Below the pieces are notes generated by a model. The model saw nothing but the letters and a program-made list of their open reading frames with translations. It did not search any database and was not told the origin of the DNA. A DNA stretch of 19,672 nucleotides from Firmicutes bacterium UBA994 (GTDB lineage Bacteria > Bacillota > UBA994), in the NCBI GenBank assembly GCA_002292025.1, contig DBBC01000012.1, positions 1-19,672 on the forward strand, written 5' to 3'. Shown here in pieces: positions 1 to 7,487 of this stretch; the stretch's first letter is position 1; every line of letters starts with the position of its first letter. Both the position numbers and the translations under genes were made by a program.

Positions 1-21
1 GGTACAGATAGACCGGTTTTT

Positions 22-118
22 TGTAACTACTCAGCCCTGTTTGCCTTAACGAAAGACAAAAGACAAAAGACGAAAGACAAAAGGCAATCATCCACGGAGA
101 ACACAAAGAGACACGAAT
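22..118 (+). repeat. Dispersed intergenic repeat, copy A
   Basis: This non-coding stretch upstream of the permease begins with TGTAACTACTCAGCCCTGTT (22-41). It ends with ATCCACGGAGAACAC (90-104) followed by a degenerate tail to about 118. The same two modules occur in the same order at 8769-8815. The second module also occurs at 12965-13002 and 18518-18532. The two modules are separated here by a 7-bp tandem tract. No gene was recognised in positions 1-209; the short minus-strand frame there has no family signature. Identity as a repeat is seen directly; function is unknown. Confidence 0.7.
51..85 (+). repeat. Five tandem 7-bp units (consensus RAAAGAC)
   Basis: Positions 51-85 divide exactly into five heptamers: GAAAGAC, AAAAGAC, AAAAGAC, GAAAGAC and AAAAGGC. 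The last unit's GACAAAAGGC string (76-85) reappears at 246-255 in the left arm of a perfect hairpin inside the permease gene. That suggests this A-rich module is mobile or has been copied locally. Confidence 0.75.
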
Positions 119-209
119 ATAAACTACACGAATGCCAAGATGCCTGAGCAGTTACCGCGCAAGTGCCTAATGGCTCGGCTGTCATGCCATGAGGAAGGTT
201 TGTAGTATA

Positions 210-1862
210 ATGACAGACAAACCCAGCACCATGCAAGTTGTTCAGGACAAAAGGCTTTTTAGCCTTTTGTCCTCGCTTCCTTTTCTTGTAGTTCTGCTTA
301 CGCTGCTGCCTGTTCTAACGGTGGCATCCTCTCTGCTCACTCCTTCGTGGCCGATTTGGCGTCATCTCTGGCAAACGATTTTGCCCGAGCTATTCTTCAA
401 TACGGCGACCTTACTCATGGGCGTAGGCATCGGCACATTTGTGCTGGGTACCGCATTGGCTTGGTTGGTAACGGCCTATGAGTTTCCCCTAAAGCGCACC
501 TTTGAGTGGCTGTTGGTGCTGCCTATGGCCATGCCGGCGTACATTATGGGCTTTGTCTATGTGGCCATTTTCGATTTTGCCGGGCCGGTACAGACGCTCT
601 TGCGGACAGCCGGGCTGGGACGGCTGGTGTTTTGGCAGATCCGCTCCGGCTGGGGCGCCATTGTCGTAATGACGCTCGTTCTCTACCCTTATGTATATCT
701 TCTCGCTAAAGCGGGATTCGCTGAGCAATCCGGCTCTGCCTTCGAAGCGGCGAAAGTCCTAGGCAGCAGCAAAACGCGCCTTTTCTTTCAAGTAGTTATG
801 CCTTTGGCTCGGCCTTCGATTGTGGCCGGGGTGTCGCTGGCGCTGATGGAGGCGCTGGCGGACTTCGCTACCGTACGCTACTTTAACTTTCCCACCGTTG
901 CCGACGGTATTCTGCGCGTCTGGCATGGGCTGATGGACCTTGGCGCAGCCTCGGAGATGGCGGGGTTGCTGGCCGTATTCGCCTTGCTTTTATTGCTGGC
1001 CGAACACCGCCTGCGCAATCGGCGCGCGTACCACCAAGTCAAGGGCAAAAACCAAGGGTTGCCCACGCTTTTCCTGAGTGGTTGGCGGGCGATGGCAGCG
1101 ACGGGTATCTGCGTCGTGGTGGTCTTTGCTGCTTTCGGGCTGCCGCTTGCTCAACTTTTACTGTGGGGAGCACGCGAAATCGGCCAGATAACCGGAGGGG
1201 CATTGGCTGTCTACCTGCGCTTAGCGGCGAACAGCCTGTTTCTCGCCGCTATCGCCGCCCTAGTGGCCGTGTCCGTCGCGCTGCTGATGGCTAGCCTGAC
1301 CCGTCTTAGAAGCGGCACGCTGTCGCGACTACTAACAAAGGCGGTCACGACCGGCTACGCGTTGCCCGGTGCCGTCATTGCCGTAGGCATCCTGATACCC
1401 TTGTCTGCGTTAGACCGTGGTATCAATGTGGTGACAGCGGCGTGGTGGGGATTTACCCCAGGCCTGATTTTAACCGGCTCGATAGTAGGGCTAATTTACG
1501 CTTATACAGTGCGCTTTATGGCCGTAGCCTACAATAGTGTGGACGCCAGCCTAGAGAAAATTCCCCCGAATACGACTCTGGCCGCGCGCATACTGGGGGC
1601 GAGTACGACACGGCTCATCACAGCGGTGCAACTGCCCCTGATTATGCCCGGCATCGTGGCAGGGGCGATACTAGTATTTGTCGATGTAATGAAAGAACTG
1701 CCCATCACCATGATGCTGCGCCCGCTCGGCTACGACACGTTAGCCATCTGGGTGTGGCAGATGGCGGCCGAATCACTGTGGGCAAGCACGGCGCTGCCTG
1801 CGCTGGTGATCGTGCTGGCCGGTCTTATACCTATAAAGCTGCTCTTATCGCAGAGCAAGTGA
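210..1862 (+). CDS. Iron(III)-type ABC transporter permease, fused two-domain (FbpB/SfuB-like)
   Basis: This is an integral membrane protein of about 550 residues with two consecutive binding-protein-dependent permease domains, each a run of hydrophobic helices. Each domain carries an EAA-type loop that docks the ATPase: AAKVLGSSKTRLFFQVVMP near 740-805 and LAARILGASTTRLITAVQLP near 1579-1640. The fused duplicate architecture is typical of FbpB/SfuB ferric-iron permeases; ThiP and sulfate or 2-aminoethylphosphonate permeases are related, so the substrate is inferred. ATG 210 is preferred because GAGGAAGG lies 11 nt upstream; ATG 189 would contain that site, and ATG 231 is a further option. 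The ATPase gene follows after 13 nt. No periplasmic or extracellular binding protein is present in the window. A perfect 13-bp hairpin lies within codons 12-22. Confidence 0.85.
   Translation: MTDKPSTMQVVQDKRLFSLLSSLPFLVVLLTLLPVLTVASSLLTPSWPIWRHLWQTILPELFFNTATLLMGVGIGTFVLGTALAWLVTAYEFPLKRTFEWLLVLPMAMPAYIMGFVYVAIFDFAGPVQTLLRTAGLGRLVFWQIRSGWGAIVVMTLVLYPYVYLLAKAGFAEQSGSAFEAAKVLGSSKTRLFFQVVMPLARPSIVAGVSLALMEALADFATVRYFNFPTVADGILRVWHGLMDLGAASEMAGLLAVFALLLLLAEHRLRNRRAYHQVKGKNQGLPTLFLSGWRAMAATGICVVVVFAAFGLPLAQLLLWGAREIGQITGGALAVYLRLAANSLFLAAIAALVAVSVALLMASLTRLRSGTLSRLLTKAVTTGYALPGAVIAVGILIPLSALDRGINVVTAAWWGFTPGLILTGSIVGLIYAYTVRFMAVAYNSVDASLEKIPPNTTLAARILGASTTRLITAVQLPLIMPGIVAGAILVFVDVMKELPITMMLRPLGYDTLAIWVWQMAAESLWASTALPALVIVLAGLIPIKLLLSQSK
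244..273 (+). promoter_or_regulatory. Perfect 13-bp hairpin in the first codons of the permease gene
   Basis: AGGACAAAAGGCT (244-256) pairs perfectly with AGCCTTTTGTCCT (261-273) across a TTTT loop. It begins 34 nt after the chosen start codon, close enough to affect early elongation or act as an attenuator. There is no U-tract afterwards, so it is not a standard terminator. The left arm matches the GACAAAAGGC of the tandem tract at 76-85. The structure is seen directly; any regulatory role is inferred. Confidence 0.6.
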
Positions 1863-1875
1863 AAGGACGTAGTCT

Positions 1876-2961
1876 ATGCGTGAACAGCTTTGCCCCGCGG
1901 TAAGGGCAGCAGGAGAACCCCATGTTCAGTTAAGCGGTCTGGGGAAGCGCTATCCCGATGTAACGGCACTGCAAGATCTTACCTTAACCGTCCACCGCGG
2001 TGAGTTCTTTTCTTTACTTGGCCCTTCGGGGTGCGGCAAAACGACCACCTTACGGTTGGTGGCGGGACTTGACTGTCTAAGTGCCGGTACTATTATCATT
2101 GACGACGTGCTGGTGTCAAGCCCCACGTATTTCATGCCGCCAGAAAAGCGCGGTGTGGGTATTGTTTTTCAAGACTACGCCCTTTTCCCGCATATGACGG
2201 TGTTCGAGAATGTAGCCTTTGGCTTGTACGGCAGACCGAAGGCCGTTATTGCCAAAAGAGTGGGCGAACTACTGACCCTAGTTGGACTAACGACAGCGGG
2301 GCAAAAATACCCGCACGAAATGTCCGGGGGACAGAAGCAGCGCGTCGCCCTAGCCCGTGCTTTGGCCCCGGAGCCCAAAGTGATGTTACTGGACGAGCCC
2401 TTTTCTAATCTGGACGCGGAGCTGCGCGGCGCTTTACGCAGCGAGACCAAGCAAATTTTGCGGTATATCGGTACCACGGTAATCCTCGTCACTCATGACC
2501 AAGAAGAGGCCTTTTCACTCTCTGACCGTGTCGGTCTGCTAAATGAGGGCAAGCTAGAGCAGGTTGACACTCCCTATAACATTTACCATCACCCCGCCAG
2601 CCGTTTCGTCGCCGATTTTGTCGGGCGCGCCGACTATCTGCCTGCCCGTGTGGAAGGAGGCACCGTTATCTCGGCCTTAGGGAACTTCACATTGTCCGGT
2701 CCCGCGCAATGCGCCGATAATAGTGTCGACCTCCTGATACGACCGGACGACGTAGCCATCGCCGCCGACACATTTGGCACAGCAATCATCAGTGACGTAC
2801 GCTTCCTTGGGGCGCACGCGCTTTATACGCTGCACCTGGACGATGGCAGTGTACTGCACTCGCAAGGGCTATCCGCGCATTTACTGCCGGTTTGTACACG
2901 CGTCGTCGTTACCGTGAATATGCGGCATACGGTAGTGTTTCCGCGCTCGCCGCTGGCCTAG
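1876..2961 (+). CDS. Iron(III)-type ABC transporter ATP-binding protein (FbpC/PotA-like)
   Basis: This 361-residue ATPase energises the preceding permease from the cytoplasmic face. Motifs appear in order: Walker A GPSGCGKTT (49-57), Q-loop FQDY (Q99), signature MSGGQKQRVALARAL (from 149), Walker B VMLLDEP (169-175), and the switch histidine in VTHDQEEA (H207). A C-terminal TOBE-like region of about 100 residues is the usual regulatory and wrapping domain of the FbpC/PotA/MalK group. The start at ATG 1876 has AAAGGA at 1863-1867 and sits 13 nt after the permease stop, so the two are clearly one operon. FbpC-type ferric transport is favoured over polyamine or thiamine uptake because of the fused permease partner. 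The missing binding protein leaves the substrate open. Confidence 0.9.
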   Translation: MREQLCPAVRAAGEPHVQLSGLGKRYPDVTALQDLTLTVHRGEFFSLLGPSGCGKTTTLRLVAGLDCLSAGTIIIDDVLVSSPTYFMPPEKRGVGIVFQDYALFPHMTVFENVAFGLYGRPKAVIAKRVGELLTLVGLTTAGQKYPHEMSGGQKQRVALARALAPEPKVMLLDEPFSNLDAELRGALRSETKQILRYIGTTVILVTHDQEEAFSLSDRVGLLNEGKLEQVDTPYNIYHHPASRFVADFVGRADYLPARVEGGTVISALGNFTLSGPAQCADNSVDLLIRPDDVAIAADTFGTAIISDVRFLGAHALYTLHLDDGSVLHSQGLSAHLLPVCTRVVVTVNMRHTVVFPRSPLA

Positions 2962-2990
2962 CCTAGACCTCGGAAACCACGTGCTAGGCC
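2955..2990 (+). terminator. Possible terminator hairpin after the iron-type ABC operon
   Basis: GGCCTAGC (2955-2962) and GCTAGGCC (2983-2990) form a perfect 8-bp stem around a 20-nt loop. The left arm includes the TAG stop of the ATPase gene. The sequence after it contains TCTTTCTT (3001-3008) rather than a clean T-run, so termination is plausible but weakly supported. Confidence 0.4.
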
Positions 2991-3081
2991 TGACGCCGGG
3001 TCTTTCTTGCAGGAACCAGTTTATCGTGATATTGTAAACAACGAGGAGCAAGGCACAGCGTACGAAGGGCAGGAGGGCACG

Positions 3082-3334
3082 ATGATAGTGTTGCAGGGGC
3101 AACTGGAATTGCTATTTGCGAAACACGAACTGGCGGCTGTCTATTTGTTCGGGTCCCGTGCCGATGGGTCAGCGAAAGAGGACAGCGATTATGATTATGG
3201 CCGGATACAGAAACAGACTTGTTCACGGGTACGCCCATGTGAGTCCGGATGAGTTACATGAAATCATTACAACAAGACTCGGAGACTTTGCGCTATTTTG
3301 CTCGTACATAACTCAATTCATGGAAAAGGAATAA
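3082..3334 (+). pseudogene. HEPN-MNT toxin-antitoxin remnant: MNT N-terminus fused out of frame to HEPN C-terminus
   Basis: From ATG 3082 (GGAGGG at 3072-3077) the first 38 codons encode the start of a minimal nucleotidyltransferase antitoxin. They carry a complete GSX10DXD motif: VYLFGSRADGSAKEDSDYD. Around 3187-3201, at GATTATGATTATGGCC, the homology jumps to the +1 frame. There AGYRNRLVHGY (3200-3232) and the helical tail ending in FMEKE (stop at 3334) match the C-terminus of HEPN (DUF86) toxins, including the RX4HXY motif. Intact MNT and HEPN genes are each about 110-150 codons. The C-terminal part of the antitoxin and most of the toxin N-terminus are therefore missing, consistent with one internal deletion of several hundred bases. 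Read from 3082, the frame stops at 3252. Neither protein should be functional. Confidence 0.8.
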
Positions 3335-3367
3335 CTGTTGATTCTTCGATGCAAGGAGGCAATAAAA

Positions 3368-4231
3368 TTGAAAATGATGCGCGCGGTGATTATTGCCCTT
3401 ATTCCGGCTACGTTGACCGCTTTGTGGTTTTACCGCTGGCCCGCGGCTCTGCTCATGCTGGTCAGTGTAGGCGTGGCCGTTGCCAGTGAGGCGATATGGC
3501 AGTATGCCACGAAGAAGCCCATTAAAATAAACGACCTCAGCGCGGTAGTGACAGGAATGCTGTTTGGGCTTGGCCTTTCGCCTTCTCTCCCGCTCTATAT
3601 TGCCGCAGTGGGTGCTGCGGTCTCCATTATTGTCGGGAAGCAGTTGTTTGGCGGACTGGGAAAAAACATCTTTAACCCGGCACTGTTCGGCCGACTGTTT
3701 ATTGTGCTTGTTTTTCCCGGCACTATGGCGCCTTGGCTCACCCCAGTAGACATGGTGACATCCGCCACGCCGCTGCAGTTGCATCGGGCGGGGCAGGCCA
3801 CGCCGGCTATCCTTGACCTTTTTACCGGCATGGTACCCGGCACCATTGGGGAAGCGTCAGCGATAGCCTTGCTGCTCGGCTTTGCTTATCTCGCCTATAA
3901 GAAATTCGCGAATTGGCGCATCCCCGCCGGGTGCGTCGCCACTGTCATAGTGTGGGCTGCCTTAGCCGGGGACAATCCGCTGTTCCATGTTTTCTCCGGC
4001 AGCCTACTCTTAGGTGCGTTGTTTATGGCTACCGACCCCTTTACTTCTCCACGGACCGACCTCGGGAGGTGGGCCTTCGGGGGTGCGATTGGTCTTGGCA
4101 TTATGGCCATGCGCTTTTTCAGTCCGCTGCCGGAAGGAACATCTTTTGCTATTTTAGGATTAAATGTGGCCGTGCCGTATATCAACATGTATACCGCTAG
4201 GAAGAAAGCAACGAAGCCGGCGCGGCAATAA
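3368..4231 (+). CDS. Stand-alone RnfD/NqrB-family membrane protein
   Basis: This 287-residue polytopic membrane protein matches RnfD, the subunit of the Rnf ferredoxin:NAD+ oxidoreductase that carries covalently bound FMN. Diagnostic stretches are INDLSAVVTGMLFGLGLSP, KQLFGGLGKNIFNPALFGR, and VTSATPL, whose Thr (about T134) corresponds to the flavinylated residue. LLGALFMATDPFTSP closes the core. TTG 3368 is chosen because AAGGAGG (3353-3359) lies 8 nt upstream; ATG 3374 and 3377 are alternatives. The protein begins directly with the first helix and lacks the roughly 20-residue SPH-containing leader usual in RnfD. No rnfC, G, E, A, B or apbE is adjacent. It could be a relict, a subunit for a complex encoded elsewhere, or a distinct flavin-linked membrane protein. 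Family assignment is firm; role is not. Confidence 0.85.
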   Translation: MKMMRAVIIALIPATLTALWFYRWPAALLMLVSVGVAVASEAIWQYATKKPIKINDLSAVVTGMLFGLGLSPSLPLYIAAVGAAVSIIVGKQLFGGLGKNIFNPALFGRLFIVLVFPGTMAPWLTPVDMVTSATPLQLHRAGQATPAILDLFTGMVPGTIGEASAIALLLGFAYLAYKKFANWRIPAGCVATVIVWAALAGDNPLFHVFSGSLLLGALFMATDPFTSPRTDLGRWAFGGAIGLGIMAMRFFSPLPEGTSFAILGLNVAVPYINMYTARKKATKPARQ

Positions 4232-4253
4232 GTGTAAGTGGCCACCTATTCGA

Positions 4254-4282
4254 TTGAAGCGCACCCCAACTAATGCTACAAT
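4254..4282 (+). promoter_or_regulatory. Sigma-A-type promoter for the oxidoreductase-glnS-purA operon
   Basis: TTGAAG (4254-4259) and TACAAT (4277-4282) are separated by exactly 17 nt. A TG at 4274-4275 forms an extended -10 element. The predicted transcript start near 4289 falls inside the following hairpin, so the new transcript would lack the outer left arm and escape termination. Confidence 0.6.
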
Positions 4283-4317
4283 CCCTGTGGAAGGTGTGCC
4301 CTTCTGCAGGGATTTTT
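4280..4317 (+). terminator. Rho-independent terminator after the RnfD-family gene
   Basis: The outer arms AATCCCTG (4280-4287) and CAGGGATT (4307-4314) pair, with inner arms GAAGG and CCTTC stacked above a short loop. A T-run at 4313-4317 follows immediately. It lies about 50 nt after the RnfD-family stop and overlaps the -10 box of the next promoter. Confidence 0.75.
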
Positions 4318-4346
4318 AACGCCGTAGTGTGCAGGAAGTGGGAGTG

Positions 4347-5747
4347 ATGCATATGCAGGAGCGTGTAGACGTAGCTATAGTCGGGGCTGGACCGGCTGGC
4401 ATTTTTGCTGGCTTTGAGCTGCTGACGCGTCGCCCAGGACTGCGTGTGGTGATGCTGGAAGCCGGGGCAGACCTTGCGGAGCGCAGTTGCCCTACTGCTG
4501 AAGGAAATGTAGCGCGGTGTGTGGGCTGTGTGCCCTGCGACATTATGCGGGGGTTTGGCGGTGCGGGCGCCTTCTCTGACGGCAAATATAACCTGACCAC
4601 AGAGTTTGGCGGATGGCTGCAGGAGTTCCTGCCGGAGGCCGATGTGCTTGACCTTATCGAATACGTAGACGGCATCAATTTGCGGTTTGGGGCGCCGAGC
4701 GAGTTGTTTACCACTAAGGATAGCGCTTTGCGCAAACAGGCGCTGGCCTTTGACCTGCATTTGCTGCAGGCTACCGTGCGGCACCTTGGAACGGAGAACA
4801 ATCTGCGCATTCTCGGGGAACTGCATCGTTTTCTTCGCCCCTGCCTTAATATGCACTTTAACTCCCCGGTGACTAAGATTGAACCACAAAAGTCTGGCTT
4901 TCTTTTGACGGTTGCAGGGCAAAGCGCAAGCCCCCGCACGTTTTTCGCAGACTTTGTCATTGCGGCGCCAGGACGCGCCGGGGCAGAGTGGTTTGCTGAG
5001 CAATGCAAAGCCTTAGGGCTTGGTCTGTTCAACAATCAAGTGGATGTAGGCGTAAGGGTGGAGCTTCCCTATGAAGTATTTTCCCACATTACCGATGAAG
5101 TCTATGAAGCGAAATTAGTTTACCGCACCAAGCAGTACGGCGATTCGGTGCGCACTTTTTGCATGAATCCGCGCGGCTATGTGGTTACCGAGAATACTGA
5201 CGGCATAATCACCGTCAATGGGCACAGCTTCCGCGATTCAACTCTGCACAGTCGCAACACTAATTTTGCGCTGCTGGTGAGCAACCGCTTTACTTACCCT
5301 TTTAACGAGCCGCACCAATACGGCAAACGCATCGCCTCCTTTTCTAATCTTTTGGGAGGTGGGGCCTTGGTGCAGCGCTTTGGCGACCTAGTGCGGGGGC
5401 GGCGGACGAACGAGCATCGTCTGGGGCAAAGTTTTACTAAGCCTACCCTAGCGGCGACACCCGGCGACTTAAGTTTAGTTTTACCAAAGCGTCACCTCGA
5501 TAACATTATCGAAATGATTTACGCGTTGGATAAACTGGCCCCCGGCACAGCTAACGACGATACTTTGCTTTATGGCGTGGAAGTTAAATTCTACAGCTCC
5601 CGTCTGCGCCTATCGCCCGAGCTAGAGATAGACATCAAGGGCTTGTTTGCCATTGGCGACGGCGCGGGAGTTACGCGCGGCTTAGCCCAAGCCAGCGCCA
5701 GCGGCGTGCATGTCGGCCGCGTGCTGGCAGGGAGGATGAGCACATAG
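4347..5747 (+). CDS. NAD(P)/FAD-dependent oxidoreductase, COG2509-like
   Basis: This 466-residue soluble flavoprotein has an N-terminal Rossmann FAD-binding fingerprint VAIVGAGPAG (9-18). It is followed by a cysteine cluster CVGCVPC (C58, C61, C64, with C48 nearby) that leads into DIMRGFGGAGAFSDGKYN. The C-terminal FAD motif is FAIGDGAGVTRGLAQASASG. This combination is characteristic of uncharacterised FAD-dependent dehydrogenases of the COG2509 group; the physiological substrate is unknown, and the cysteines might be redox-active. ATG 4347 is preceded at 8 nt by AGGAAG (4333-4338). ATG 4353 is equally plausible, and GTG 4329 is too close to the Shine-Dalgarno sequence. A clear promoter lies upstream. 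It is 38 nt from the glutaminyl-tRNA synthetase gene, probably in the same transcript. Confidence 0.85.
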   Translation: MHMQERVDVAIVGAGPAGIFAGFELLTRRPGLRVVMLEAGADLAERSCPTAEGNVARCVGCVPCDIMRGFGGAGAFSDGKYNLTTEFGGWLQEFLPEADVLDLIEYVDGINLRFGAPSELFTTKDSALRKQALAFDLHLLQATVRHLGTENNLRILGELHRFLRPCLNMHFNSPVTKIEPQKSGFLLTVAGQSASPRTFFADFVIAAPGRAGAEWFAEQCKALGLGLFNNQVDVGVRVELPYEVFSHITDEVYEAKLVYRTKQYGDSVRTFCMNPRGYVVTENTDGIITVNGHSFRDSTLHSRNTNFALLVSNRFTYPFNEPHQYGKRIASFSNLLGGGALVQRFGDLVRGRRTNEHRLGQSFTKPTLAATPGDLSLVLPKRHLDNIIEMIYALDKLAPGTANDDTLLYGVEVKFYSSRLRLSPELEIDIKGLFAIGDGAGVTRGLAQASASGVHVGRVLAGRMST

Positions 5748-5785
5748 AACATGGCGACGCAACAAAATGAACGAGGTGATCGGGT

Positions 5786-7471
5786 GTGGTTAACATAGAA
5801 GCGGCCAATAACTTTATCCAGGACATAATCAAAGAGGATATCGCGGCGGGGAAGAACGACGGCAGGGTGCATACCCGCTTTCCGCCGGAGCCAAACGGCT
5901 GGCTGCATATCGGCCATGCCTTTGCCGTTAACCTTAATTATAGGTTGGCGATGAGTCACGGCGGCAAGTTTAATCTGCGCTTTGATGACACCAACCCCTT
6001 AAAGGAAGAACAGGAATACGTAGATTCAATTATGGCTGACGTCAAGTGGCTAGGTGCCGACTGGGAAGATAGGCTTTTCTTCGCATCCGACTACTTTGAG
6101 CAGAAATATCGCTTGGCCGTGTATCTGATTGAACAGGGGTTAGCCTATGTGGACGACCTCTCCGCGGACGAGATGAGAGCCTATCGCGGTACCCTCACCG
6201 AGCCGGGTAAGGAAAGCCCTTATCGCACTAGGTCCGTGGGTGAGAATTTAGACTTGTTCGCTCGGATGCGCCGCGGGGAGTTCCCCGACGGCAGCCGCAC
6301 ACTGCGCGCCAAAATAGATATGCACAGCCCCAACCTGAACATGCGTGATCCCGCCCTCTATCGCATTCGTCATGCGCATCATCACCGCACCGGCAATGCT
6401 TGGTGCATTTACCCCATGTATGATTATTCCCATCCCATTGGCGATTATTTAGAGAACATAACACATTCCCTGTGTTCGCTCGAGTACGCCGACCACCGCC
6501 CGCTGTACGATTGGGTGGTAGAGCACATGTCGCGTGCGTTTCCTGCCGGGGGGCGTCCGCAGCAAACTGAGTTTGGGCGCGTATCCTTGTCCTATACCGT
6601 CATGAGCAAACGCAAGCTCAGGCGTCTGGTGGAGGAAGGGCATGTGGCGGGGTGGGATGACCCTCGCCTACCGACGATTGCCGGTCTGCGTCGCCGGGGA
6701 TATACGCCGAGCGCCTTACGCACCTTTAGTGCGCTGTGTGGCGTTGCCCGTAAGAATGTGACTATGGAACTAGCCGTACTGGAGCACTGCATCCGCGAAG
6801 AGCTTAACGCCACAGCGCCGCGCGTTATGGCGGTGCTTAGGCCCCTAAAGCTGGTGCTGGAAAACTATCCCGCAGGGCAAGTAGAGTGGCTAGAAGTGGA
6901 GAATAATCCGGAAGACCAACAGTCCGGCATGCGTCTCGTGCCCTTTTCCCGGGAAATCTACATCGAGCAAGAAGATTTTATGGAGGTACCCGTCAAGAAG
7001 TTTCATCGACTGACAGTAGGCGGAGAAGTGCGCCTGAAGGGAGCGTACATTATCCGTTGCGAGCGCGTGGTGAAGGACCCCGATACGAGAGAGATCACCG
7101 AACTCCGCTGCACATACGACCCCGAAAGCAAGAGCGGGGGACCACAGAGCGGCCGCAAAATAAAAGGCACCTCGCACTGGGTGTCTTTGCCTCACGCTGC
7201 GGAGGCAGAGGTGCGCCTTTACGATACGCTCTTTAGCAAAGCAGAACCTGAGGACGCTGCTGAGGGCGGGGACTTTATGGCCCACCTTAATCCTGACTCA
7301 CTCGTGGTGCTTACAGGCTGCAAGGTGGAGGCCTCTTTGACCAGAGCTTTGCCCGGCTCACGCTATCAGTTTTTGCGCCAAGGCTACTTCTATGCCGACC
7401 CACAGTCGCAAGCGAATGGGCGCACAGTGTTTAACCGTATCGTTGGGCTTAAGGATACTTGGGCTCGCTAA
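5786..7471 (+). CDS. glnS: Glutaminyl-tRNA synthetase
   Basis: This 561-residue class I synthetase charges tRNA-Gln directly with glutamine. The nucleotide-binding signature HIGH (41-44) lies within PPEPNGWLHIGHA, and the KMSKS equivalent VMSKRKL is near 272-278. The catalytic core also contains LRFDDTNPLKEEQEYV and the GlnRS-type stretch CIYPMYDYSHPIGD. The C-terminal half forms the two anticodon-binding beta-barrels, for example LKGAYIIRCERV. The length fits bacterial GlnRS (about 550-560). GTG 5786 follows GAGGTG at 5773-5778 by 7 nt. Many Bacillota lack this enzyme and use GluRS plus GatCAB, so this gene points to a lineage that gained GlnRS, probably by ancient transfer. It sits 16 nt before purA in a likely operon. 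Confidence 0.96.
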   Translation: MVNIEAANNFIQDIIKEDIAAGKNDGRVHTRFPPEPNGWLHIGHAFAVNLNYRLAMSHGGKFNLRFDDTNPLKEEQEYVDSIMADVKWLGADWEDRLFFASDYFEQKYRLAVYLIEQGLAYVDDLSADEMRAYRGTLTEPGKESPYRTRSVGENLDLFARMRRGEFPDGSRTLRAKIDMHSPNLNMRDPALYRIRHAHHHRTGNAWCIYPMYDYSHPIGDYLENITHSLCSLEYADHRPLYDWVVEHMSRAFPAGGRPQQTEFGRVSLSYTVMSKRKLRRLVEEGHVAGWDDPRLPTIAGLRRRGYTPSALRTFSALCGVARKNVTMELAVLEHCIREELNATAPRVMAVLRPLKLVLENYPAGQVEWLEVENNPEDQQSGMRLVPFSREIYIEQEDFMEVPVKKFHRLTVGGEVRLKGAYIIRCERVVKDPDTREITELRCTYDPESKSGGPQSGRKIKGTSHWVSLPHAAEAEVRLYDTLFSKAEPEDAAEGGDFMAHLNPDSLVVLTGCKVEASLTRALPGSRYQFLRQGYFYADPQSQANGRTVFNRIVGLKDTWAR

Positions 7472-7487
7472 AGGGGGAGGGTTGATC

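Noticed and set aside
51..85. Short regularly repeated units as a possible CRISPR fragment
   Set aside because: The units are 7 bp and directly adjacent with no unique spacers, so they are a simple tandem tract.
206..211. TATAAT as a -10 box for the permease gene
   Set aside because: No acceptable -35 hexamer at 16-18 nt upstream, and the box overlaps the preferred start codon at 210.
3007..3081. Upstream extension of the MNT fragment to ATG 3007
   Set aside because: Homology to MNT proteins starts only after 3082, where a good GGAGGG site is found; the extension shows no family signal.
4197..5003. Long minus-strand open frame (268 codons) opposite the FAD oxidoreductase
   Set aside because: It is antisense to a gene with clear family motifs, has no ribosome binding site or recognisable domain, and its composition is that of a shadow frame in GC-rich coding DNA.
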